Of a stretch of DNA of 26,515 nt, positions 15,749-23,552 are shown piece by piece (the stretch's first letter is position 1; the number at the start of each line of letters is the position of its first letter). Source of the stretch: Bacteroidota bacterium (GTDB taxonomy: Bacteria > Bacteroidota > Bacteroidia > Chitinophagales > Chitinophagaceae); the NCBI GenBank assembly GCA_023433345.1, contig JAEZDA010000067.1, forward strand, positions 1-26,515, read 5' to 3'. The position numbers were made by a program, and so were the translations under genes. A model generated the notes under the pieces. That model saw only the letters and a program-made list of their open reading frames with translations. It made no database searches and had not been told where the DNA came from.

Positions 15749-16426
15749 ATGGAGCAAAGCAAGGACAAAGTTTATCAAAACAGTGGCAATGCCGATGTGT
15801 TACGACACATTACAAAACCTCATTCCACAATATTGGATGTTGGTTGTGGAGGAGGTTCACTCGCCGGAATTTTGAAAGGATTGGGTCACACAGTTGACGG
15901 GATCACTATTTCCGAAGAGGAACATGCTTCGGCCGGTACTTACTGCCGTGAAGTGTTCATTCATAATCTCGAGAAGGGGCTTCCCGAAAAAGTGTTGCAC
16001 AATTGGTATGACTATATTGTTTGCTCGCATGTACTTGAACATATCGTTTATCCGAAAAAACTGCTAAGCGATTCCCGAAAAATTCTAACGCCCGGCGGCA
16101 GGCTCATTGTCGCCCTTCCGAACCTGATGCATTATAAGTCGCGAATGAAACTGGTTTCCGGCAATTTCAATTATCAGCAGGCGGGGATATGGGATTATAC
16201 TCACGTGAAGTGGTACACTTATAGGAGTGCACAGAAAATGTTGGCTAATGCAGGATTTATAGTTGAAACGGCCGAAGTAACTGGCGAACTTCCACTTAAT
16301 AGCGTCTTTTCCAAAATTCTACCCGCTTCGGCGAGGAAGAAAATATTTAATGCGCTTGCCGGCATTTCAAAAGGTTTCTTTGGTTACCAGTTACTGTTCA
16401 CGGCAAGCAAAGCCGTCGAGGCATGA
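15749..16426 (+). CDS. SAM-dependent methyltransferase (Methyltransf_11/23, MetW-like)
   Basis: The protein has 225 residues. Motif I is TILDVGCGGGSLAGIL (27-42), and VCSHVLEHIVYPKKLL (from about residue 91) is the class I motif found in MetW-like and ubiquinone-type C/O-methyltransferases. It is followed by LTPGGRLIVALPN and then a C-terminal KWYTYRSAQKMLANAGF segment typical of Methyltransf_23 proteins in polysaccharide loci. The length matches the family. The stop overlaps the ATG of the next glycosyltransferase (ATGA), which suggests a fixed ratio of the two. Modification of the nascent glycan, perhaps on the sugar added by its neighbour, is an inference. It is the fifth methyltransferase of the window. 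Confidence 0.84.
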   Translation: MEQSKDKVYQNSGNADVLRHITKPHSTILDVGCGGGSLAGILKGLGHTVDGITISEEEHASAGTYCREVFIHNLEKGLPEKVLHNWYDYIVCSHVLEHIVYPKKLLSDSRKILTPGGRLIVALPNLMHYKSRMKLVSGNFNYQQAGIWDYTHVKWYTYRSAQKMLANAGFIVETAEVTGELPLNSVFSKILPASARKKIFNALAGISKGFFGYQLLFTASKAVEA

Positions 16427-17703
16427 AAAAAGTGCTGATCATATATCCGCATTTTCCACCGTCTAATTTGGCCGGTGTGCACAGGCCACGGCTGTTTGCA
16501 AATCATCTGCCGGAGTTTGGATGGGAGCCGGTGATACTCACCGTTCATGAGAGATATTATGAGGAGGCTCACGATGATAACCTTGTTAAATTATTGCCCG
16601 AAGATTTGCGGATTGAAAAAGTAAAGGCTCGGAAAATAGGCCGCCCGAGAATAATCGGCGACATAGGGATCAGAGGTTATACTTTTTTATATAAAAGAGC
16701 ATTAGAGTTATTACAAAGTGAAACCTTTCATTTTGTATATATTCCCATTCCGAGTTTTTATTGCGCCTTACTGGGGCGCAAACTAAAAAGGAAAACAGGA
16801 GTGCCTTACGGAATTGATTACATCGATCCGTGGGTGCATCGGTTTCCGGGTTCAAACAAATTGTTGTCGAGGCATTGGTTCAGCACGAGGCTGGCTAAAT
16901 TTCTTGAACCCATTGCAGTAAAAGAGGCATCACTTATAACAGGCGTTGCTGCCGGCTATTATGAACCTGTGCTTCAGCGGAATCCATCCCTGCGTAACGT
17001 GGTTAGAGGTGCAATGCCATACGGTGGAGAAGAAAGTGATCACGCTAAGGCGGCTGAAATGAATATGAAGCCTTACCTGTTTCAACATTCACCGGGTAAA
17101 ATACAACTTGTTTATGCCGGAGCGATGTTGCCAAAGGCCTATGCACCACTTGAGGCTGTCTTTCGATCTATCAGTGAACATCGCGAAACCTTTAGCGATC
17201 TTGAACTTCATTTTATCGGAACCGGCAGCAGGGCGGATGATCCTGAAAGTTTTAATATTAAGCCCCTGGCTGAAAAGTATTCATTGTGGCATACTAACGT
17301 TTTCGAATACCCGAAAAGAATTCCGTATCTCGATGTATTGGTTCACCTGAACATTGCAAGCGGGATCTTTATATTGGGAAGTACTGAGCCACATTATACT
17401 CCAAGTAAAACTTACCAGGGCGTGCTGAGTGGAAAGCCTTTGCTGGCAATATTGCATGAAAAAAGCACCGCGGTAGACGTAATGAATCGCTCAGGTGGTG
17501 GCATGGTGCTTTCCTTTAATGGAGAGGAAGGCGTGAAGGATATATATTCCGGTTTCGAAAAGTTTTACCGCCAATGGCATTCATTCATGGAGCATTTTCA
17601 TCCCGATCAGGTGAATCGCACGTTATTTAATGAATATTCAGCACGCAATGTAACGAAGCAATTGGCGGTTTTGTTGAATAAAGCAATCGGTTCAAATGAG
17701 TAG
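16423..17703 (+). CDS. GT-B glycosyltransferase (GT4-like, unusual donor motif)
   Basis: This 426-residue protein begins KKVLIIYPHFPPSNLAGVHR (2-21) with RLFANHLPEFGWEPVILT, the classical GT4 N-terminal domain and its acceptor loop. GIDYIDPWVHR (about 129-139) and KIQLVYAGAMLPKAY follow. In place of the usual Glu-x7-Glu site, the donor domain has PHYTPSKTYQGVLSGKPLLAI (about 321-341), where Ser-Lys-Thr-Tyr occupies the position of the second acidic group, as in a number of GT4-clan proteins. It is tightly coupled at both ends (4-bp and 8-bp overlaps). It is predicted to be a cytoplasmic transferase in polymer repeat assembly. Donor sugar cannot be told. Confidence 0.78.
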   Translation: MKKVLIIYPHFPPSNLAGVHRPRLFANHLPEFGWEPVILTVHERYYEEAHDDNLVKLLPEDLRIEKVKARKIGRPRIIGDIGIRGYTFLYKRALELLQSETFHFVYIPIPSFYCALLGRKLKRKTGVPYGIDYIDPWVHRFPGSNKLLSRHWFSTRLAKFLEPIAVKEASLITGVAAGYYEPVLQRNPSLRNVVRGAMPYGGEESDHAKAAEMNMKPYLFQHSPGKIQLVYAGAMLPKAYAPLEAVFRSISEHRETFSDLELHFIGTGSRADDPESFNIKPLAEKYSLWHTNVFEYPKRIPYLDVLVHLNIASGIFILGSTEPHYTPSKTYQGVLSGKPLLAILHEKSTAVDVMNRSGGGMVLSFNGEEGVKDIYSGFEKFYRQWHSFMEHFHPDQVNRTLFNEYSARNVTKQLAVLLNKAIGSNE

Positions 17704-18628
17704 TCCAACCCTGGATACTGAAATTTCAGTGCTACTACCAGTCTATAACGGCGGTGAATACCTGAAGCAATCGGTGTCAAGCGTATTGAAACAACGTCAC
17801 ACGAAATTTGAATTGTTGATTGTGGATGATTGCTCTACTGATGGTAGCCGCGAATGGCTTCAAAGCTTAAACGACCCGAGAGTAAGACTGTTTCTGAATC
17901 CCGCGAATAAAGGCCTGTTTCCGAACCTCAATTTCCTTTGCGATCAGGCAAGCTCGCCATTGTTGAAACTTTGGGCGCAGGATGATGTGATGTATGATGA
18001 CTGTTTAAGGCACTTTGTAGATTTTCATTTGAAACATCCGGAATGCGGCTATACCTATTGCATGCGGGATATGATAAATGCAAAAGGTGAGATGAAACCT
18101 GTTTCAGTAATCGACAACACCCCCGAACTGATCGACTTTTCAACCCATTCGCGAATTACTTACAGGGTAGGATCACTGCCGGGTAATATCGCAAATGTTT
18201 GCATATCAAAAAATGCACTGACCGCAGTAGGAGAGTTTGATACAAGCATGAAAATTTCTGCGGATCTCGATATGTGGGTGCGACTGTCTGAACATTTTAC
18301 TACAGGGTTCATTCGTAAGAGTTTGATGCAGATCAGGGATCACGATAAACAACTTAGTAGGAACGAAGGATCGTATGTTTTGCATGTGGAAGAAGACCTT
18401 CGAATTTATAGCCATTTAGATTCGGTTGTTGCGCCTGATCTCCGTAAAAGTGGTCGCCGCGCCTTGCGGAGAAACAAATTGATGTTTTATTATTCACTTT
18501 TTCTGAAAGCTTTTGTTTCCGGAAGATGGAAGCATGCAATACGGTACAGGCGGGCCATTTCAGCATACGATAACTTCCTTCTTTTAACGGTAAGGTATCC
18601 GCTTCAATTTCTAAACAAGAAAAAATAG
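17696..18628 (+). CDS. Glycosyltransferase family 2 (GT-A fold)
   Basis: This 310-residue GT2 enzyme has ISVLLPVYNGGEYL (10-23), LLIVDDCSTDGS (40-51), NKGLFPNLNFLCDQA (71-85) and LWAQDDVMYDDCL (92-104) as the metal-site region, with Gln-Asp-Asp in place of Asp-x-Asp. MKISADLDMWVRL (about 183-195) supplies the later acidic segment, and QIRDHDKQLSR resembles the C-terminal His-Asp stretch of another GT2 in the locus at 7771. The start ATG overlaps the upstream gene by 8 bp. The C-terminal 60 residues are basic and aromatic, possibly membrane-associated. It probably adds one residue of the repeat unit. Specificity is unknown. Confidence 0.86.
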   Translation: MSSPTLDTEISVLLPVYNGGEYLKQSVSSVLKQRHTKFELLIVDDCSTDGSREWLQSLNDPRVRLFLNPANKGLFPNLNFLCDQASSPLLKLWAQDDVMYDDCLRHFVDFHLKHPECGYTYCMRDMINAKGEMKPVSVIDNTPELIDFSTHSRITYRVGSLPGNIANVCISKNALTAVGEFDTSMKISADLDMWVRLSEHFTTGFIRKSLMQIRDHDKQLSRNEGSYVLHVEEDLRIYSHLDSVVAPDLRKSGRRALRRNKLMFYYSLFLKAFVSGRWKHAIRYRRAISAYDNFLLLTVRYPLQFLNKKK

Positions 18629-18643
18629 ATCTGCAAAAAACGC

Positions 18644-19813
18644 ATGACCAAACTGGCCATTATATCCTCGCATCCTATTCAGTACAATGCTCCGATGTTC
18701 AAGATGCTTGCAGAGAACAAAAAGATCCAGATAAGGGTTTTCTATACCTGGGGCACAGACGCGATCAGGGAAAAGTTTGATCCGGGATTTCAACGAACGA
18801 TAAAATGGGACATTCCTTTGCTGCAGGGATATGATCATGTATTTGTAGAAAATATCTCGCTCGATCCGGGCTCCCACCACTTTAACGGCATCGTGAACCC
18901 AGGCCTGATAAAGGACATAGAAAGCTGGGGAGCTGATGCAGTGCTGGTATTCGGATGGTCTTTTCACAGCCATCTGAAAGCCATGCGCCACTTTAAAGGA
19001 AAAATTCCTGTTTATTTCCGCGGCGATTCAACCATGCTCGATAACATCGGCATAATCAAGAAACTCACGCGACTGATCTTTCTGCGGTGGGTCTACCGCT
19101 ACATCGATGCTGCACTTTATGTTGGAGAAGCAAACAAAAGCTATTTTAAAAATCATGGTGTGAAAGAGGAGCAATTGTTTTTTGCGCCGCATGCGATAGA
19201 TAATGACCGCTTTGCTCCTGACTCCGAAAAAATCGACCAGGCCTTAAAAATAAAAATGGAACTTGGTATTGAACCGGATGCCCTTGTTTTCTTGTACGCC
19301 GGTAAGTTTGAAGAGAAGAAAGGGCCGATGAACTTGCTGAATGCTTTTTTTCATTTGAAAAGCTCTTCATCTCATTTGATTTTAGTTGGTAATGGTGTTC
19401 TTGAAGAGAAGCTGAAGCTGATGGCAGCCGATCATCCTCGCGTGCATTTTATGGATTTTCAAAATCAGTCGGTAATGCCTGCAATTTACCAACTGTGCGA
19501 TGTGTTTATTTTGCCATCCGAAGGTCCCGGTGATACCTGGGGGCTTGTGGTAAATGAAGCAATGGCTGCGGGCAAAGCAGTGATCGTGAGCCATGTGTGC
19601 GGATGCGCGAATAACCTCATACACGTTGAAAAGAATGGTTATGTTTTTATGAGTGGCAATGAAAAACAGTTAAAAGAAAAAATGCAGAAATTTTGCGATG
19701 ATCCATCATTGGCACTGCGGTTCGGGAAAGTAGGGCAGGAGATTATTAAATACTACAGTTTTTTTCAGGTTTGCAGGGCAATAGAAAATATGGTTTTAGG
19801 AAAAGGTGAATAA
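18644..19813 (+). CDS. Glycosyltransferase family 4 (GT-B fold)
   Basis: The protein has 389 residues. LAIISSHPIQYNAPMFKML (4-22) is the acceptor-side start seen in a GT4 subgroup common in Bacteroidota and cyanobacterial polysaccharide loci. The donor domain has LYAGKFEEKKGPMNLL (217-232) with the phosphate-binding Lys-Lys region and EGPGDTWGLVVNEAMAAG (293-310), with Glu293 and Glu305. The spacing is longer than the classical Glu-x7-Glu because of a Pro-Gly-Asp-Thr insertion, which is usual for this subgroup. It overlaps the Wzy-like gene by 8 bp, so it seems coupled to the polymerase/exosortase module. The function, sugar transfer to a lipid-linked intermediate, is inferred. Confidence 0.87.
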   Translation: MTKLAIISSHPIQYNAPMFKMLAENKKIQIRVFYTWGTDAIREKFDPGFQRTIKWDIPLLQGYDHVFVENISLDPGSHHFNGIVNPGLIKDIESWGADAVLVFGWSFHSHLKAMRHFKGKIPVYFRGDSTMLDNIGIIKKLTRLIFLRWVYRYIDAALYVGEANKSYFKNHGVKEEQLFFAPHAIDNDRFAPDSEKIDQALKIKMELGIEPDALVFLYAGKFEEKKGPMNLLNAFFHLKSSSSHLILVGNGVLEEKLKLMAADHPRVHFMDFQNQSVMPAIYQLCDVFILPSEGPGDTWGLVVNEAMAAGKAVIVSHVCGCANNLIHVEKNGYVFMSGNEKQLKEKMQKFCDDPSLALRFGKVGQEIIKYYSFFQVCRAIENMVLGKGE

Positions 19814-21248
19814 TTCCCTTACGATACGGTACCATCACATCCGCTTCGATTCTACATCGATGGGATTCATAATTATTTTACTGTGTGCTCAGTTTTTTCT
19901 GAACAATGGTATATATCTCTTTTTAGGAAGCCTGTGTTTTTGTTTCCTCGGGTTTTATTTGCAGAAGCCATACCGCCCGGCTGTTTTCACCATTTTGTTC
20001 GTTTATCACTTTGTTCAGATCTCTGCAGGAGTATGGCTCAGTAATTATTTGGGAAAGGATGTAAACTTCAGGTCGCCTAATCAGGGTGTTGCTATTCTGG
20101 CAAGTTATGTGGGATTGATCGCAATGATGTTGCCCATCATTTATTACAACAACAAGATTCCCTCATTTAGCTTTGTTGAACTTCGAAATCACGCGCAGCG
20201 CCTGTCTACCCGAAAAACTTTTATAGCTTACCTCACCGCCTTTTTTGCAATGAACGCGCTTGGGGCGATGGCGTTTTTGTTTGCCGGTTTAACCCAATTG
20301 ATCTTCAGCCTCGTGAAAATAAAGTGGTTGTTGTTGTTGCTGTTTGGTTACCAGGTGATCATTAAAAAAGAAATGCAAAAGCATTTCATCATTTGTTGCG
20401 GAATGGAGTTTGTATTCGGGTTGTTCAGTTATTTCTCTGATTTTAAAACCATTATTCTCTTCATAATGTGTTTGCTTCTCACCTTCGTAACTGCAGTGAG
20501 GGGAAGGCATCTCATCATCATCTTCTTCTTTGGTTATTTGATGGTTTTGTTGGGGCTTATGTGGACGTCTATTAAAGGCGAGTACAGGGAATTCCTGAAC
20601 CAGGGCTCTCGCACGCAAACGAAGCAGGTATCACAGGAGGAAGCCATTAATAAGCTGATCGATCTTGCTCAACAAGGAACCGAAAACGAACAGGGTGATC
20701 CTGCCGTGGCCTTGCTGGACCGGCTCCAGTACACTTTCCACCTTGCAAAAACGATGGACAATGTTCCTTCAAATATTAAACACCAACAGGGAGCTAATTG
20801 GGGAGAGTCACTCGAGTTTGCCTTAACGCCCCGGGTGCTGAACCCGGATAAGCCAAAATTTGAAGCCACCGTAAAAACAAGAAAATATACAGGCCTTGCC
20901 TATGCTGGTCAGAAACAGGGCGCGTCATTTAGTTTGGGATACTTCGCCGATGGCTATATCGATTTTGGATTGGTGGGGATGATGATTCCATTAATTTTGC
21001 TTGGAGTGCTTTATGGTTCGATATATTATTTTTTCCTTCGTAAATCATCTCAAAATATCCTCTTCAATTTCGCAGTTGTATCCGCAATCTTCATGGAGTT
21101 TATTCCCCTTGAAATGGATAGTACTTTTTTAATTGGCAGGTTATTCGCCACCGTGGTGATGTTCTATCTGTTGAAATTATTTCTCTTTCCCTGGTTAATT
21201 GATTATTTGTCGGCCCAACGACGTGGGCGAAGACATTTTGAGATGTAA
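19806..21248 (+). CDS. Wzy-like polytopic membrane protein (exosortase Y-associated O-antigen polymerase type)
   Basis: This 480-residue protein has about 9-11 hydrophobic segments and one large hydrophilic loop at roughly 257-378, a layout typical of Wzy/WaaL-type enzymes. After the loop comes FSLGYFADGYIDFGLVGMMI (375-394), comparable to the conserved region following the periplasmic loop in O-antigen polymerases. The loop also carries TPRVLNPDKP (341-350). Wzy enzymes join lipid-linked repeat units in the periplasm. Because an exosortase gene lies just downstream, I think it belongs to the family NCBI calls exosortase Y-associated Wzy-like protein (from memory, not searched). The start is a GTG at 19806 (8-bp overlap). 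An ATG at 19860 is an alternative that starts right at the first membrane segment. Confidence 0.78.
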   Translation: MNNSLTIRYHHIRFDSTSMGFIIILLCAQFFLNNGIYLFLGSLCFCFLGFYLQKPYRPAVFTILFVYHFVQISAGVWLSNYLGKDVNFRSPNQGVAILASYVGLIAMMLPIIYYNNKIPSFSFVELRNHAQRLSTRKTFIAYLTAFFAMNALGAMAFLFAGLTQLIFSLVKIKWLLLLLFGYQVIIKKEMQKHFIICCGMEFVFGLFSYFSDFKTIILFIMCLLLTFVTAVRGRHLIIIFFFGYLMVLLGLMWTSIKGEYREFLNQGSRTQTKQVSQEEAINKLIDLAQQGTENEQGDPAVALLDRLQYTFHLAKTMDNVPSNIKHQQGANWGESLEFALTPRVLNPDKPKFEATVKTRKYTGLAYAGQKQGASFSLGYFADGYIDFGLVGMMIPLILLGVLYGSIYYFFLRKSSQNILFNFAVVSAIFMEFIPLEMDSTFLIGRLFATVVMFYLLKLFLFPWLIDYLSAQRRGRRHFEM

Positions 21249-21254
21249 TAATTC

Positions 21255-22403
21255 ATGGCACCCGTTCGTGTATTTATATCAACTCCCTGGTTCTACCCTG
21301 CTTTTCGGGCCGGCGGGCCGGTGCAATCAATTTTAAATCTTGTAAATGCTGAGATCAGGAATGTAGAATTTTTTGTATTCACATCAGCAGTAGATCTGAA
21401 CAAAGAAGCGCTGGATGTTGAAAAAGGAAAATGGATTCTATTTAATGAAAAAACCCGGGTGTATTATTCGGAAGATAAAGACAGGAGCAATGTTTTATTG
21501 GCAGAGCTGGAAGCCGTGAAGGCTGATACTCTTTATATGGTTGGAATGTATTCCTGGCACTTCACCGTTGTTCCACTGTACTTCGGAAAAGTAAAGCATA
21601 AAATACTGTCTCCACGCGGAATGCTGAGTGCCGGCGCTCTCAGGCAAAAAGCTTTTAAAAAGAAGCTCTTCTTCTTCCTTTGGAAATCATTTGGATTGCA
21701 ACACAGGGCCAGATTTCATGCCACAGACATTTTAGAAAAAGAGGCGATAGCAGATTTTTTTGGTGAGCCGCTTCCGGTTGAAGTTATCCCTAACTTTTCA
21801 AGAGCACTTGAATATTTAGAAATTTCCGAAAAGAAGACCGGGAAATTGGTGATGGGAACTGTTGCTCTGATAAGCGCCATGAAAAATCACCTGGTGATTC
21901 TTGAGGCATTGAAGGAGTGCAAATCTCAAATCGAGTATCACATTTATGGCCCGGTGAAAGATGAAGAGTATTGGAGTCGATGTAAGGACCTCATCGTTAC
22001 TATGCCGCAGAATGTTCGCGTTTTTTATCATGGTGAAGTTGCTCCGGAGCGAGTGCCGGATGCATTGAAAGAAATGCATATTTTTATTCTGCCCAGCGTA
22101 AGCGAAAACTTTGGACATGCCATCACGGAAGCCTTGCTGGCCGGGCGGCCGGTGATCACTTCCTTCAATACTCCTTTTAAAAGTTTGCGCGATTCCAAAG
22201 CCGGACTCAACACAGAGGCTTTGAAAGATAGGTTACATGAAGCCATTGAATTTTTTGCTGCCCTCTCAATGGAGGAAATGAAAACGTGGAGCAAAGCAGC
22301 ATCACAATATGCATATGAAAAATATAACAATGCGGAAACAGCTAATTTGTATCTGCAAATGTTTAAACCACCCGAAACCTTCGTAATAGATGAACCTGCT
22401 TAA
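21255..22403 (+). CDS. Glycosyltransferase family 4, XrtY-associated type (XYAG1-like)
   Basis: The protein has 382 residues. It begins RVFISTPWFYPAFRAGGPVQ (5-24), with the Gly-Gly acceptor loop of GT4. ILSPRGMLSAGAL (117-129) is a conserved mid-region of a GT4 subgroup. The donor domain has FILPSVSENFGHAITEALLAG (277-297), with Glu284 and Glu292 at exact x7 spacing. It lies between the Wzy-like gene (6-bp gap) and the exosortase gene (14-bp overlap). In XrtY loci of Bacteroidota a glycosyltransferase at this place has been named XYAG1 (recalled from NCBI family names, not checked). It is expected to act on the same lipid-linked glycan as its partners. The acceptor is unknown. Confidence 0.82.
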   Translation: MAPVRVFISTPWFYPAFRAGGPVQSILNLVNAEIRNVEFFVFTSAVDLNKEALDVEKGKWILFNEKTRVYYSEDKDRSNVLLAELEAVKADTLYMVGMYSWHFTVVPLYFGKVKHKILSPRGMLSAGALRQKAFKKKLFFFLWKSFGLQHRARFHATDILEKEAIADFFGEPLPVEVIPNFSRALEYLEISEKKTGKLVMGTVALISAMKNHLVILEALKECKSQIEYHIYGPVKDEEYWSRCKDLIVTMPQNVRVFYHGEVAPERVPDALKEMHIFILPSVSENFGHAITEALLAGRPVITSFNTPFKSLRDSKAGLNTEALKDRLHEAIEFFAALSMEEMKTWSKAASQYAYEKYNNAETANLYLQMFKPPETFVIDEPA

Positions 22404-22956
22404 GGATAAAACATTTGTGAAATTTGTATTGAAGTTCCTCGCCTTATTCGGCATCTTTTACTACGGAACTTTACTGGTAATAGGCCTCGCAGCACAGGGA
22501 GGTATGTACAGTGCTTTTGTTGATAAACACCTCGACTATGTTAGCGGTATCACCCGAACCCTTGTGGGCGGAACGCGGGGCCTGCTGCAAATTGCAGGAA
22601 TTGAAACTTATACGCTCCCGAACTTTATTATTCGCATTACGGGCGGAACAGGTGTACGCATCGCATTCGATTGTGTAGGCTATGGTGTGATGAGTTTCTG
22701 GCTTGCCTTCGTGCTTGCAAGCAAAGGAAGGGCTGTGAGGAAGTTGATCTGGGTGTTGATAGGCTGGATTATACTGTGGTTCATCAACATAAACAGGATC
22801 GCATTGCTGCTGCTCGCTTATAACCGTGATTGGAAAATGCCGCTCGGAATCGATCATCACACATGGTTCAACATTGTTGCATATGGTGCGATCTTTTTGA
22901 TGATGTATATATTTGAAAAAGACAACAGGAAAATTTCCGAAAAATATGCAGGTTGA
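22390..22956 (+). CDS. xrtY: Exosortase/archaeosortase family protein, XrtY-like
   Basis: This 188-residue integral membrane protein has about five hydrophobic segments and the exosortase catalytic triad: Cys95 in FDCVGYGVMSFW (93-104), Arg136 in INRIALLLL (134-142), and His156 or His157 in GIDHHTWFNIVAY (153-165). These sit at membrane boundaries as in EpsH/ArtA proteins. Exosortases are transpeptidase-like enzymes that cut C-terminal sorting tails (PEP-CTERM and similar). The short length and neighbours (Wzy-like, GT4, WcaF-type acetyltransferase) fit the Bacteroidota XrtY group better than EpsH, which is longer. The gene overlaps the upstream one by 14 bp and the next by 11 bp. No sorting-tail protein is present in the window, so the substrate is unknown. 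I am confident about the family and less so about the XrtY name. Confidence 0.85.
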   Translation: MNLLKDKTFVKFVLKFLALFGIFYYGTLLVIGLAAQGGMYSAFVDKHLDYVSGITRTLVGGTRGLLQIAGIETYTLPNFIIRITGGTGVRIAFDCVGYGVMSFWLAFVLASKGRAVRKLIWVLIGWIILWFININRIALLLLAYNRDWKMPLGIDHHTWFNIVAYGAIFLMMYIFEKDNRKISEKYAG

Positions 22957-23491
22957 CCTTTCTTCCTATACTAACTCCTGGTACAAGCCCGGTGGACCAT
23001 TCAGGCGTATCTTTTGGTATTATATTAACCTTTGTGTGTTCCGCACAGGCTGCCTGCCGGTATATTCCCTGAAGCGAGCTCTGCTGAGAATGTTTGGCGC
23101 AAAAATCGGAAAGGGAGTATTGATAAAACCGCACGTTAATATTAAGTATCCGTGGCTGCTTTCAATTGGTGATCATTCATGGATAGGAGAAGATGTTTGG
23201 ATAGATAATCTTGCTCATGTAGAAATAGGAGCACATTGCTGTCTTTCACAAGGCGCCTTCATTCTTACAGGCAATCATGATTTTACTAAGTCTACATTCA
23301 ACCTAATTGTAAAGCCGATCACCATTGCCCGCGGCGCATGGATCGGCGCTAAGTCAATTGTATGCCCGGGTGTTGATGCAGGTGAGCATTCAGTGTTAAC
23401 AGCAGGCTCGGTTGCCACACAAAACCTTGAACCATTTGGAATTTACCGCGGTAACCCCGCAGAGAAGGTTAAGATGAGGCACATACATTAA
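22946..23491 (+). CDS. WcaF-family hexapeptide O-acetyltransferase
   Basis: This 181-residue left-handed beta-helix protein has an N-terminal QVDLSSYTNSWYKPGG (2-17) and a short helix-rich part, then hexapeptide repeats (KIGKGVLI, SIGDHSWIGEDV, EIGAHCCLSQGA) and the active-site loop LTGNHD (107-112, His111). It ends with GNPAEKV (169-175). This layout matches WcaF, the colanic acid acetyltransferase family, which O-acetylates sugars with acetyl-CoA. A TTG eleven codons upstream in frame (22913) is possible, but the ATG at 22946 begins exactly at the family's usual N-terminus and gives the smaller overlap (11 bp) with the exosortase gene. It probably acetylates the glycan handled by the exosortase/Wzy module. 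A 61-bp gap follows. Confidence 0.87.
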   Translation: MQVDLSSYTNSWYKPGGPFRRIFWYYINLCVFRTGCLPVYSLKRALLRMFGAKIGKGVLIKPHVNIKYPWLLSIGDHSWIGEDVWIDNLAHVEIGAHCCLSQGAFILTGNHDFTKSTFNLIVKPITIARGAWIGAKSIVCPGVDAGEHSVLTAGSVATQNLEPFGIYRGNPAEKVKMRHIH

Positions 23492-23552
23492 TTTTTACGC
23501 CAACATTTTTGAAAACCGTATTTTTATTTTTCATAAGTGTTGATGTTTGGTC

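Noticed and set aside
18611..18991. Open frame of 126 codons on the reverse strand across the 18628/18644 junction
   Set aside because: It overlaps the N-terminal domain of a GT4 gene and has no features of its own.
20326..20340. TTG trinucleotide repeat in the Wzy-like gene
   Set aside because: It encodes a run of Leu in a membrane segment. Three-base units do not shift frame and are expected in such proteins.
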